Origin: Candidatus Nomurabacteria bacterium
GTDB lineage: Bacteria > Patescibacteriota > Minisyncoccia > Phycocordibacterales > UBA9973
Reading direction: 5' to 3'
NCBI GenBank assembly: GCA_003155695.1
Contig: PMDZ01000011.1
Location: 18,299 to 57,133 of the forward strand
Length of the DNA stretch: 38,835 bases
Both the position numbers and the translations under genes were made by a program. The notes under the pieces are model-generated. The model saw only the letters and a list, made by a program, of their open reading frames with translations. It ran no database searches and was not told the DNA's origin. Of this stretch, positions 7,907 to 15,646 are shown one piece after another (within the stretch, counting starts at the first letter, position 1; every line of letters starts with the position of its first letter).

Positions 7907-8818
7907 ATGGCAAACAGGCACCTTTCACGTTCAATAGTTCTTCAAACCCTCTTCGAGTGGGATTTCGCTGTCTCAAAAGACGCGGACACGGAAGAAATGC
8001 TTGAGCGCAATATTGAAGAATTTGGTCCAGGCCTTGATGATTCAAACTTTATGTCGGAGCTCTTTCAAGGTGTAATCAAGAAGAAAGCGATTATTGACGA
8101 GATTATTGAAAAAGCCGCCCCCGATTGGCCCATAGACAAAATCTCAATAGTTGACCGCAACATTCTTCGTATCGGATTATATGAATTGCTTTTCGGCGAC
8201 CGTGCCCAAGTCCCACCGAAAGTGGCGATTAACGAGGCCATTGAACTGGCAAAAAGTTTCGGCGGAGAAAATTCGAGTAAATTTATCAATGGAGTCCTTG
8301 GTGGAGTCTATAAAGAGATAGGCGAGCCCGGTAAAGACGAAGTCAGCAAGAAAAACAAACATTTTGAAACTGACCCGGCAAAATTCCCGATTGAGAAAAA
8401 AGCCGGGGCGGTTGTTTATGCAATTCACAACGATGAAATAAATTTTGCTTTCGTACATGACGTTTTTGGTTATTGGACTTTATCAAAAGGAGGTATCGAA
8501 GAGAAAGATAATGAAGAAGAAGGGGCTGTAAGGGAAATTAAAGAAGAAATGGGTCTTGATATTAAAATCAAAGAATTACTTGGACGTAACGAATATATCG
8601 CTTGCCATCCGGAAAAAGGGAAAATACGAAAACAGGTTGTATTCTTTCTGGCAAAATCAGAGTACACAGATATTGTCCTTGAAAAAGGAACCGGAGGTCT
8701 TGATGATGCCAAGTGGTTCAAACTTGAAGAAGTCCCAAATCTAAAAATGTACGACAATATGATTCCGCTTTTGACCAAAGCCATAGAAATTTTAACCAAG
8801 CCCACATCAGCCAATTAA
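7907..8818 (+). CDS. nusB: Transcription antitermination factor NusB fused to a NUDIX hydrolase domain
   Basis: 303 residues, about twice the size of NusB (130-150). Residues 4-138 form an all-helical NusB domain (SRSIVLQTLFEWDF; SIVDRNILRIGLYELLF; AINEAIELAKSFGGENSSKF) that in the family binds boxA RNA with S10. Residues 160-300 form a NUDIX domain with a Nudix box at 195-217 (GGIEEKDNEEEGAV then REIKEEMGL). The box keeps REIKEE and the Gly residues, but the first loop is one residue shorter than the canonical spacing and the first Glu is replaced by Asp/Asn. The closest-looking type is an Ap4A/dNTP pyrophosphatase-like hydrolase. The reading frame is continuous, so the fusion is real at sequence level. 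It is followed by rnc after one base. Confidence 0.88.
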   Translation: MANRHLSRSIVLQTLFEWDFAVSKDADTEEMLERNIEEFGPGLDDSNFMSELFQGVIKKKAIIDEIIEKAAPDWPIDKISIVDRNILRIGLYELLFGDRAQVPPKVAINEAIELAKSFGGENSSKFINGVLGGVYKEIGEPGKDEVSKKNKHFETDPAKFPIEKKAGAVVYAIHNDEINFAFVHDVFGYWTLSKGGIEEKDNEEEGAVREIKEEMGLDIKIKELLGRNEYIACHPEKGKIRKQVVFFLAKSEYTDIVLEKGTGGLDDAKWFKLEEVPNLKMYDNMIPLLTKAIEILTKPTSAN

Positions 8819-8819
8819 C

Positions 8820-9515
8820 ATGATAGACTTTTCACAATTCGAAAAAAAGACAAATATTATATTTAATGATAAAAAGCTTCTGGAACAAGCATTTATTCAC
8901 CGTTCATATATAAATGAAAATACCGGGTCGCAATTATCGCACAATGAACGTTTGGAATTTTTGGGAGACGCTGTTCTCGAACTTATCGTCACCGATTATT
9001 TATACAACAAATATCCCGACCAAGATGAGGGGAGTTTGACTGCTTATAGGTCATCGCTCGTTAATGCGATTATTATCGGAGAAGTGGCTATGGACATCGG
9101 AATGAATGAATATTTGCTTCTTTCAAAAGGTGAGTCCAAAGATGTCGGCAAAGCTCGAGGCTATATTCTCGCCAATACTTACGAAGCCTATGTCGGAGCA
9201 GTCTATCTTGACCGCGGATACGATGTAGCCAAAGATTTCATCGCGGGGACACTTTTCGGAAAGATTGAAGCTATCGTGGCCAAGAAATTATGGCGAGACC
9301 ACAAGAGTTTAATTCAAGAAAAATCTCAAGAATATTTAAACGTCACCCCGAACTATAAAGTTTTGAGTGAAGTCGGACCAGACCACGATAAACATTTCAC
9401 TATCGGAATATTTTTCGGAGACGAACTGGTTGCCGAAGGCAAAGGTAAATCAAAACAAGAAGCCGAGCAAGAAGCCGCGCGCGGTGCATTAGAAGTTAAG
9501 GAGTGGCTTGATTAA
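8820..9515 (+). CDS. rnc: Ribonuclease III
   Basis: 231 residues, normal length. It cleaves double-stranded RNA in rRNA and mRNA maturation. The signature NERLEFLGDAVLE is at 42-54 and the second acidic residue (E122) is in TYEAYVGAVYLD; these supply the metal-binding carboxylates. A dsRNA-binding domain follows at about 160-230, ending GKSKQEAEQEAARGAL. The ATG is one base after the nusB-NUDIX stop, and the end lies just before smc, so the three genes are probably one transcript. The rnc-smc pairing is also seen in other bacteria. Confidence 0.95.
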   Translation: MIDFSQFEKKTNIIFNDKKLLEQAFIHRSYINENTGSQLSHNERLEFLGDAVLELIVTDYLYNKYPDQDEGSLTAYRSSLVNAIIIGEVAMDIGMNEYLLLSKGESKDVGKARGYILANTYEAYVGAVYLDRGYDVAKDFIAGTLFGKIEAIVAKKLWRDHKSLIQEKSQEYLNVTPNYKVLSEVGPDHDKHFTIGIFFGDELVAEGKGKSKQEAEQEAARGALEVKEWLD

Positions 9516-9516
9516 A

Positions 9517-11790
9517 ATGACTCTCAAATCTATTGAGCTAACAGGTTTTAAATCATTCGGAAAGAAAAGCGTTGTGGCTTTCACCACACCGATAACTTCT
9601 ATTGTCGGGCCAAACGGTTCGGGCAAATCAAATATTGTCGAAGCAATACGTTTCGTCCTTGGGGAACAGTCAATGAAGTCTCTTCGCGGGAAAGGCGGAG
9701 TTGACCTTATTTTCAAAGGCTCAAAAGGAATGTCATCTTCCAATCGGGCTCAAGTCCAAATCACTTTCGACAATACAAATAAAATTTTTTCTTTTACGAA
9801 TAGCGGACTTGGAGTCTCACTTGATTACGATGAGATAGTACTTGGCCGAGAAGTTTTTGCCGATGGCTCGAACAAATACTCTATCAATCATACAGAAGTT
9901 CGTCTGAAAGATATTGTTGACTTGTTGGCCTCGGTAAATATCGGAAGTTCCGGGCACCATATCATTTCCCAAGGAGAATCAGACCGAGTTCTTAATGCTT
10001 CCAATAAAGAGCGTCGAGGTATGATTGAAGATGCTCTTGGTTTACGAGTTTACCAATTCAGAATTAAAGAATCGGAAAGAAAACTGGAAAAAACACTTAT
10101 CAATATCAAGGAGGTTCAAGCCCTTCGACGCGAGATTGCTCCTCATTTGGCATTTTTGAAAAAGCAGGTCCAAGTTGTGGAGAGGGCACGCCAAATGCGA
10201 GACGAGTTACGCGAACTTTATAAAACTTATCTTTCGAAAGAGGGGACATATATAAATAATGAAACCAAAAGATTGGGTGATTTACGTCGGTCATTAAATG
10301 ACAAAGGCTCATCACTTGATTCTCGGATTGAAGAATTACAAAAACGAAATAATGAGAATAAACCCAACGACGTCTATTCCAAAGAAATAGAAGAATATGA
10401 AAATAAAGTTTCTGATATTCGAAATACAAAAAATGAATTAGTCCGCAAGCTTGGCCGCATCGAGGGAATTTTAGAAGGTATTGAACATCAGTTTTCCAAG
10501 GTCAAAGAAGTTAAAACTAGAGTTATCGAAGAATCGGAATGGCGGATTTTTATCAATGATATATCAACTCGCATCGATGAAGCTATCAAAATAGAAGATT
10601 TGCCGAATGTTATCGAGGCTTTGAAGAATATCAAGTCGCACCTGGAAGGATTTTATAAAAATAAAGATACGAACGAGAAAGAAAATATTTCTTTGGAAGA
10701 CAATCCTGAATATAAAGAGATGAAAAATTCCAAAGATGAGATTCAGAAAGAGATAGAAAAAATGGAAAGCGGAGAGAAGGAAATAGAGGATGCAATCGGA
10801 GGATTAAAACAGAAAGAAGTTGAAAACCAGGCCTCGTATCGTAATAGCGAGAAGATACTCTATGAACTTCTTCGTGAGAAAAATGAAGTGACCTCAAACT
10901 CACATTCGCTTAACTTTGAAGAAGAAAAACTTTCAATGATAAAAAGTGCGTTTGAAATGGAACTCTCTGAAGCCGGAGTTCTAATTGGTAGAGAAATAGT
11001 CGATTTTGCCAAAGAAAAAGTCGAAGGGGAAATTAATCGGATCTCTCAGGAAGAACTACGGAAGAAGATTGAACGCATAAAAATTAAGATTGAAGATGCC
11101 GGCTCCGGTTCAGGCAACGATGTAATGAAAGAGTTTGAAGAGACGGCTGAACGTGATGCATTTTTAGGAAAAGAAATTGAAGATCTGAATAAAAGTATCA
11201 AAGATTGCAATCTTCTTATTCAGGAATTGAAAGAAAAATTGGATACGGAATTTAAAACCGGGGTTGAAAAAATCAACAAGCAGTTCCAGGAATTTTTCGC
11301 TTTGATGTTTGGCGGTGGTGGAGCCTTTCTTTCAATCACCATGGAACACAAAAAACCGAAGAAAAACGACGAATCAATAGAAGAAGACGAAGAGACAGAG
11401 GAAGAAGATGAGGAAGAAAACGAAATCGGTTTCGAGCGCGGCATTGAGATAAACGTCAACTTGCCTCACAAGAAAGTCAAAGACTTACATATGCTCTCCG
11501 GAGGGGAAAGGTCTCTGACCTCCATCGCTCTTTTGTTTGCCATTTCACAAGTTAACCCGCCACCATTTCTAGTCCTCGATGAGACGGATGCGGCGCTCGA
11601 TGAAGCCAATTCCCGCAAATACGGAAACATGCTAGAAAACCTTTCCAAATATTCTGAGCTTATCGTCGTCACTCACAATCGCGAAACCATGTCACGAGCC
11701 GATGTCCTCTACGGAGTGACCATGAGCGCCGAAGGTGTCTCCAAACTTCTCTCCATTCACCTTGAAGATGCTACCTCATACGCGAAATAA
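9517..11790 (+). CDS. smc: Chromosome segregation SMC-family ATPase, short form
   Basis: 757 residues from ATG 9517; a TTG at 9508 could add three residues, but MTLKSIELTGFKSF matches family starts. Typical SMC is about 1150-1200. The N-lobe has Walker A GPNGSGKSN (31-39) and the R-loop LRGKGG. The C-lobe has LSGGERSL (from 660), Walker B FLVLDETDAALDE (about 684-696) and VVTHNRETM. The central 425 residues are charged coiled coil (about 165-590); no canonical globular hinge with its Gly-rich motifs is recognisable. An acidic insert lies in the C-lobe (nt about 11370-11425, ESIEEDEETEEEDEEENE). The role is chromosome compaction; ScpA and ScpB are not in the window. The order rnc-smc supports SMC over RecN or Rad50. 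Confidence 0.88.
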   Translation: MTLKSIELTGFKSFGKKSVVAFTTPITSIVGPNGSGKSNIVEAIRFVLGEQSMKSLRGKGGVDLIFKGSKGMSSSNRAQVQITFDNTNKIFSFTNSGLGVSLDYDEIVLGREVFADGSNKYSINHTEVRLKDIVDLLASVNIGSSGHHIISQGESDRVLNASNKERRGMIEDALGLRVYQFRIKESERKLEKTLINIKEVQALRREIAPHLAFLKKQVQVVERARQMRDELRELYKTYLSKEGTYINNETKRLGDLRRSLNDKGSSLDSRIEELQKRNNENKPNDVYSKEIEEYENKVSDIRNTKNELVRKLGRIEGILEGIEHQFSKVKEVKTRVIEESEWRIFINDISTRIDEAIKIEDLPNVIEALKNIKSHLEGFYKNKDTNEKENISLEDNPEYKEMKNSKDEIQKEIEKMESGEKEIEDAIGGLKQKEVENQASYRNSEKILYELLREKNEVTSNSHSLNFEEEKLSMIKSAFEMELSEAGVLIGREIVDFAKEKVEGEINRISQEELRKKIERIKIKIEDAGSGSGNDVMKEFEETAERDAFLGKEIEDLNKSIKDCNLLIQELKEKLDTEFKTGVEKINKQFQEFFALMFGGGGAFLSITMEHKKPKKNDESIEEDEETEEEDEEENEIGFERGIEINVNLPHKKVKDLHMLSGGERSLTSIALLFAISQVNPPPFLVLDETDAALDEANSRKYGNMLENLSKYSELIVVTHNRETMSRADVLYGVTMSAEGVSKLLSIHLEDATSYAK

Positions 11791-11795
11791 AATAT

Positions 11796-11836
11796 AAAAT
11801 GTCACGCAAGCAAAATTCGCGTGGTATTTTGTTTTT
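11796..11836 (+). terminator. smc terminator
   Basis: A 12-bp stem (11796-11807 with 11819-11830, two G-U pairs) surrounds the loop 11808-11818 and is followed by GTTTTT. Confidence 0.75.
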
Positions 11837-11858
11837 AGCATAATTGGCCTAAGTGTGA

Positions 11859-11864
11859 TATAAA
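11859..11864 (+). promoter_or_regulatory. Putative promoter -10 for small protein 1
   Basis: TATAAA at 11859-11864 lies in a GTGATATAA context that is shared with the next cassette. A weak -35 TTAGCA sits at 11835-11840 (18-bp spacer), partly inside the smc terminator. Confidence 0.4.
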
Positions 11865-11900
11865 AAGAGTAAATTCAAATAATAACTAATAATTACAGCC

Positions 11901-12092
11901 ATGAAAAAGAAAACATTTTTAGGGGCTGTAATGTCGTTAATTTGCAGTCCTTCCTATGGGGTAAAAACCATAATAAAACCTGGTTCCGATTTTTATGCCG
12001 ATGCTATGATTTTTGGGGGTCTCGCCGTTATATTTATTGTAGTTATAGTTTCAGGCGTTAAGATTCGTAAAAAATTATGGAAAAAACAATAA
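11901..12092 (+). CDS. Small membrane protein, cassette 1
   Basis: 63 residues with no recognised family. A short hydrophobic start (MKKKTFLGAVMSLICSPSYG) looks like a signal peptide. About 15 residues later comes one membrane helix (about 36-53), ending in a basic tail (KIRKKLWKKQ). The predicted product is a tiny membrane protein with its tail inside. It has its own promoter-like sequence and a strong terminator. The bases around the start (TTACAGCC then ATGAAAAAGAAA) closely match those of cassette 2, which suggests related units. The start is supported by that conservation, not by a Shine-Dalgarno. Confidence 0.6.
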   Translation: MKKKTFLGAVMSLICSPSYGVKTIIKPGSDFYADAMIFGGLAVIFIVVIVSGVKIRKKLWKKQ

Positions 12093-12119
12093 AATGCGCA
12101 GATTTTGTCTGGGCATTTT
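12091..12119 (+). terminator. Terminator of cassette 1
   Basis: AAAATGC (12091-12097) pairs with GCATTTT (12113-12119), and CAGA (12099-12102) pairs with TCTG (12108-12111). One G-G mismatch separates the two helices. It overlaps the stop codon region of the 63-residue gene. Confidence 0.75.
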
Positions 12120-12122
12120 ACA

Positions 12123-12152
12123 TTGACAAATCAAGTAAAATCGTGATATAAT
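12123..12152 (+). promoter_or_regulatory. Promoter of cassette 2
   Basis: Consensus -35 TTGACA (12123-12128) and -10 TATAAT (12147-12152) with an 18-bp spacer. The leader to the ATG at 12208 is about 49 bases and A+T-rich. Confidence 0.75.
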
Positions 12153-12207
12153 GAGGAAAATTTTTGAAACGACATTTTGTTATTTATATAATTTAAAATT
12201 TACAGTT

Positions 12208-12540
12208 ATGAAAAAGAAATTATTCTTTGTTTTAGTACTGTTACTTATCTGTTCTATGGTTTACAGTCAAATTGGTAAGTTAAATCCCACCGAAGCCCAA
12301 AAGGAAACCCTAGGAGTGGTCCATTTGCTTGTTATTATTGTGACTGGATTTCTGATTCTCGGTCTTATCCTTGGTTGGATTCAAGAGAATAACAGAAAAA
12401 AATCGTCGGATCGATTTAATTTCAAAAGGACTGTTATTTTTAATCTGATAAAACGTGCTGTAGAAAGCATAAAAAGAAAATCAAAAGGTAGGTATCCGAT
12501 TAAGAAGGCTCAGCACGACAGAATGTGGATAGAACAATAG
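12208..12540 (+). CDS. Small membrane protein, cassette 2
   Basis: 110 residues from ATG 12208. An in-frame ATG at 12151 overlaps the promoter -10 and is rejected. The N-terminus MKKKLFFVLVLLLICSMVYS is a clear signal peptide. A second hydrophobic helix spans about 36-59, then comes a basic cytoplasmic tail (KKSSDRFNFKR, KRKSKGRYPIKK). No family is recognised. The signal peptide ending VYSQ resembles those of Bacteroidetes more than the neighbouring genes here, so transfer is possible but unproven. It has its own promoter and a strong terminator. Confidence 0.65.
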   Translation: MKKKLFFVLVLLLICSMVYSQIGKLNPTEAQKETLGVVHLLVIIVTGFLILGLILGWIQENNRKKSSDRFNFKRTVIFNLIKRAVESIKRKSKGRYPIKKAQHDRMWIEQ

Positions 12541-12560
12541 TATTTAAATTTTTTCATTTA

Positions 12561-12589
12561 AGCCCGTTACATGCAACGGGCTTTTTTTT
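12561..12589 (+). terminator. Terminator of cassette 2
   Basis: AGCCCGTT (12561-12568) pairs perfectly with AACGGGCT (12575-12582) around a six-base loop, followed by a run of U. Confidence 0.9.
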
Positions 12590-12610
12590 ATTGGTTATCC
12601 ACATTTTATT

Positions 12611-12639
12611 TTGATTTTTTGATATGAGAATGTTATAAT
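12611..12639 (+). promoter_or_regulatory. Promoter of the candidate small RNA
   Basis: -35 TTGATT (12611-12616), 17-bp spacer, extended -10 TGT-TATAAT (12631-12639). It is among the best promoters in the window, yet no sizeable gene follows. Confidence 0.75.
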
Positions 12640-12645
12640 GTAAGT

Positions 12646-12815
12646 CAACTTTAAATACTGTTGAGGATGAAAAACAAAAATGTTCTTTGCTCATTTGAGC
12701 AGACGAAAAACGAAGCTTTGGCAGCTTCAGTAAACAACAGCCGGAATAATCTATAACGTGCAGACGACTTAAAAAAAATGGAAAAAGGGTAGCTTATAAA
12801 CTGCCCTTTCATTTT
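12646..12815 (+). ncRNA. Candidate structured small RNA (or leader of a 29-codon ORF)
   Basis: A unit of about 165 bases has its own promoter (12611-12639) and terminator hairpin (12784-12809). CTGTTG (12658-12663) pairs with CAACAG (12735-12740) and encloses two hairpins: TGCTC/GAGCA (12688-12701) and GAAGCT/AGCTTC (12712-12728), a three-way junction. It includes GACGAAAA (12702-12709) and GCTTTGGCAGCTT (12715-12727), which recall the E. coli tmRNA tag region. No tRNA-like ends or CCA are present, so it is not called tmRNA. A short ORF, ATG 12667 to TAA 12756 (29 residues, containing KNEALAASVNN), runs through the structure after GAGG at 12663-12666. RNA is favoured because of the paired stems, but a small peptide is not excluded. 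Confidence 0.5.
12784..12809. terminator. Bidirectional terminator (small RNA and vanY)
   Basis: AAAGGGTAG (12784-12792) pairs with CTGCCCTTT (12801-12809) with one U-G pair. On the minus strand the stem runs into CTTTTTCC, so it can also end vanY. Confidence 0.75.
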
Positions 12816-12831
12816 GCCAATTTTTTAATTT

Positions 12832-13671
12832 TTATTTCAAAAATTCAGTGATAGTTAAACCCGAATCTTTTATTTCTTTTGCTTTTTCGATGCCTAGATA
12901 GCGGTAATGCCACGGTTCGGATTTGTAACCGGTAATACTTTCTTTACCGAGCGGATAACTTTGAATAAAGCCATAAAGATAGGCATTTTCTTTCAGCCAA
13001 TCACTTTCTGGTGTTTTATAAAAATCACCCGAAGCCGAAGCATAATCTATTGAGGATGAAGTGACATCGACAGTTGTTCCGAGTTGATGTTCGGAGTATC
13101 CTGGTTTGGCGAGAGATATCAAGGCATCGGCTTTTCCACTATTTACGGCATTATTAAATAAAATTTTTTGAGTTTCGTATGTTCTGAAAGCGGAACTGGC
13201 TTTGATAGAATATCCATCTTCTTCGGCATCATCTATCATAGATAGAAAAGAATTCTTTGCGATCTCCACTAAGCAAACCCCCTTTTTTGTACTTGACCCT
13301 TCATCTAACTCTTCCAAATCTTCAGGTATATATCTCGGGTTTGGCAATCCGACTTCTTGCCCGATATTAAGTAGTGACATATCTTCATATTCTTCTTCAT
13401 CTTCTTTTTCAGGTATTGGACAAGCGGTAGGTACCACTTTATTTTTCACTTTTTTTTCTACAATTTTTTCTTTATTTAAAATCTTTTCAGGTTGAATATT
13501 TTTATCAATTGGAATTATTTTTGGGTCATCCTCTTGTAAATTACTAACTTGAGCAATTTGATTATCACTATTGATATTACGAATTTTATTGACAGAAAAG
13601 ATTCCAACAAAAAAAATTATTATTAATATAAATATTGATATTAAAATAATTTTGATATCATTGTATTTCAT
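12832..13671 (-). CDS. Membrane-anchored D-alanyl-D-alanine carboxypeptidase (VanY/M15B)
   Basis: 279 residues from ATG 13671; a TTG two codons earlier is less likely. An N-terminal membrane helix (about 8-27) anchors it, followed by a charged linker (30-130). The zinc peptidase domain (about 130-279) has SSAFRTYETQ (159-168), the metal motif SEHQLGTTVD (193-202, SxHxxGxxxD) and EPWHY (252-256) with the third His. In the family this removes the terminal D-Ala of peptidoglycan stem peptides outside the membrane. The gene overlaps the end of rnr by 14 bases and is probably co-transcribed with it. There are no van resistance genes nearby, so a wall-maintenance role is more likely than vancomycin resistance. 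Confidence 0.9.
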   Translation of the reverse strand: MKYNDIKIILISIFILIIIFFVGIFSVNKIRNINSDNQIAQVSNLQEDDPKIIPIDKNIQPEKILNKEKIVEKKVKNKVVPTACPIPEKEDEEEYEDMSLLNIGQEVGLPNPRYIPEDLEELDEGSSTKKGVCLVEIAKNSFLSMIDDAEEDGYSIKASSAFRTYETQKILFNNAVNSGKADALISLAKPGYSEHQLGTTVDVTSSSIDYASASGDFYKTPESDWLKENAYLYGFIQSYPLGKESITGYKSEPWHYRYLGIEKAKEIKDSGLTITEFLK

Positions 13672-15619
13672 AGTCAATCGTTTTTTTATTCATATCAGCA
13701 TTTGCAATCCTAAACTTAACCTTATCTCCGAGAGTGTATTTCTTATGACTTTTTCTCCCGCGGATACTCATTCCTTCTTTGTCGAAAATATAATAATCAT
13801 CTTTCAAATCTCTCATCCTGACCATTCCTTCACATTTAGTTTGTTTATCCTCTATATATAGGCCCCATTCTGTCACTCCTGTAATTATACCTTCGTATTT
13901 TTCGCCGATACGCTTGGACATATATTCCACCTGTTTGTATTTGATTGAAGCGCGTTCGGCTTCAGCAGCTTCCTTTTCTCTATTTGAAGCTTCCTGACAC
14001 ATCTCTTCATATTCAAACCACCTCTCTTTTGGTATAGGTTTATTTTCCAAGAAATCGGCAAGGAGACGATGTACAATAACATCGGGATATCGGCGAATAG
14101 GGGAAGTGAAATGAGTATAATATTTGAAACCAAGCCCCCAATGGCCAATATTTTTTGTCGAGTAAATAGCCTTGGCCATGGTGCGGATAATGGCGCTGTG
14201 AATAGTATCGCGAATTGGGCTGTGTTCAAGTTTAACTATAAGAGCATTTATTTCCTCTGATGGGATTATGCCATTTATCAGTCTGACTTTGTGGCCGAGC
14301 CTTTTTAAAAAACTGGCTAAATCTTTTATTTTTTCTTTGTTTGGAAAATCGTGCACTCGATAGAGGAAGACGCTTTGTGTCCCGTCTTTTCTTCTCGACA
14401 TATGTTCGGCGACACGACGGTTAGCAAGAAGCATCAACTCCTCAATCAATTTATTTGTATCACCCCGCTCTTTGACATATACGGATAGGGGAACACCATT
14501 ACTGTCTAATTTGAATTTTACTTCCTCCTGCTCGAGAGATATGGCTCCTTCGTCAAAACGTTTCTTTAGGAGTTTCTTGGCGATATTATTCAGAGTAGAA
14601 AGCTCTTCAAAAAAAGTTCCGTGCTTGTTGTCCAAAATTTTTTGGGCTTCCTCGTATGTAAATCTTTTATCGGAGTGAATTATCGTTCGCCCAAACCATT
14701 CTTTGTGGATTGTGCCATTTTTATCCAATTCAAATATAACCGAAAAAGTCAGTCGGTCAACCTGCGGATTCAAACTGCATATACCATTTGAAAGTTCTTC
14801 CGGAAGCATTGGGATAGTCCTATCGACAAGATAAACCGAAGTTCCGCGGTGTCGCGCTTCTATATCCAAGTCGGTGCCCAGTTTTACATAGTGAGAGACA
14901 TCGGCAATATGAATACCGACTTCATAATGACTACCACCCCCAACCCCCTCCTTGGAAAAGGAGGGGAGCTTGCGGAAAGATATGGCGTCGTCGAAATCTT
15001 TAGCATCCTCCGGGTCAATAGTGAAAGTTGTTGAACTTCTCATATCACGCCTACTCTTAATATCTTGCTCTGTAATACCCAATTGAGAAACTTTTTGCGC
15101 TTCGTTTAGGATAAATGGAGGGAATGTGGAATTGAAACCTTTCTCAAGGGCGATAGCTTCCATTTCGGCATTATGTTCCATCGGCATTCCGAGAACCTTC
15201 GTGACTTCTCCGACAGGAGCTTTCTTGGTATCAAGCCATAGGGTGATGGTGACAAAAACTTTTTGTCCAATCTTGGCCCCATTTAATTTATTCTCCGGGA
15301 TTATAATATCGGAATACATTTTCAAATCGGAAGGGATAAGAAAGTATGTGTCATTTTCTTTCTCCAGAACTCCTCCATAACCCTTTTTCGAACGATTCAG
15401 TATTTTAACAACTTCACCACTTAAAGTTCCATCTTTCTTTTTCGGGTGCAATAATACGACAACCGTATCACCATTACAAGCAGTTTTAAGAAAGCTATGG
15501 TCTATTTCGATAACTTGATTTTCTTTATTTAGGCGGACACTCCCGGTTCCTTTATGGGTAATGTTTATTATTCCTTCAATATTTCGGCTCGAATTTTTGT
15601 TGTTTCTCGTATCTTTCAT
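13658..15619 (-). CDS. rnr: Ribonuclease R / RNB-family exoribonuclease
   Basis: 653 residues, shorter than E. coli RNase R (813), similar to compact RNB enzymes. It degrades RNA 3' to 5'. Cold-shock-like beta domains occupy about 10-145. The RNB core has the catalytic motif IDPEDAKDFDDA (201-212), HIADVSHYV, and RGTSVYLVDRTIPMLPEELS. The C-terminal S1 domain (about 560-650) includes YEGIITGVTEWGLYIED. Residues 217-230 (KLPSFSKEGVGGGS) form an unusual insert encoded by a palindromic repeat (14944-14966), placed between two strands near the active site. The stop is TGA. The start codon lies seven bases from a TATACT, so the mRNA is probably leaderless. Confidence 0.93.
   Translation of the reverse strand: MKDTRNNKNSSRNIEGIINITHKGTGSVRLNKENQVIEIDHSFLKTACNGDTVVVLLHPKKKDGTLSGEVVKILNRSKKGYGGVLEKENDTYFLIPSDLKMYSDIIIPENKLNGAKIGQKVFVTITLWLDTKKAPVGEVTKVLGMPMEHNAEMEAIALEKGFNSTFPPFILNEAQKVSQLGITEQDIKSRRDMRSSTTFTIDPEDAKDFDDAISFRKLPSFSKEGVGGGSHYEVGIHIADVSHYVKLGTDLDIEARHRGTSVYLVDRTIPMLPEELSNGICSLNPQVDRLTFSVIFELDKNGTIHKEWFGRTIIHSDKRFTYEEAQKILDNKHGTFFEELSTLNNIAKKLLKKRFDEGAISLEQEEVKFKLDSNGVPLSVYVKERGDTNKLIEELMLLANRRVAEHMSRRKDGTQSVFLYRVHDFPNKEKIKDLASFLKRLGHKVRLINGIIPSEEINALIVKLEHSPIRDTIHSAIIRTMAKAIYSTKNIGHWGLGFKYYTHFTSPIRRYPDVIVHRLLADFLENKPIPKERWFEYEEMCQEASNREKEAAEAERASIKYKQVEYMSKRIGEKYEGIITGVTEWGLYIEDKQTKCEGMVRMRDLKDDYYIFDKEGMSIRGRKSHKKYTLGDKVKFRIANADMNKKTIDYEIQ
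14944..14966. repeat. Palindromic repeat inserted in the rnr coding region
   Basis: CCCCTCCTT (14945-14953) and AAGGAGGGG (14958-14966) form a perfect 9-bp stem with a GGAA loop. It stays in frame and encodes the SFSKEGVGGG insert of RNase R. GC content and composition differ sharply from the surrounding gene, and it resembles mobile palindromic (REP-like) elements. Confidence 0.7.
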
Positions 15620-15626
15620 AATTAAG

Positions 15627-15635
15627 AGTATAGCA
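15627..15635 (-). promoter_or_regulatory. rnr promoter, leaderless type
   Basis: On the minus strand TGC-TATACT (15635-15627) is an extended -10, followed by seven bases and the ATG at 15619. It is divergent from the rpsP promoter. Confidence 0.65.
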
Positions 15636-15646
15636 TAAAATTTAAG

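Noticed and set aside
12151-12207. Start of small protein 2 at 12151
   Set aside because: That ATG lies in the -10 box; a signal peptide begins exactly at 12208.
12646-12809. Calling the small RNA a tmRNA
   Set aside because: Only the tag-like tract resembles tmRNA. There is no GGGG 5' end, no T-arm and no acceptor/CCA, and the length is under half of normal.
13658-13660. Recoded UGA (as in Gracilibacteria/SR1)
   Set aside because: rnr ends in TGA at the expected family length and no internal TGA needs read-through in any gene here.
12832-13671. Vancomycin resistance
   Set aside because: A lone VanY-type carboxypeptidase without vanHAX or a two-component system is more likely for wall turnover.
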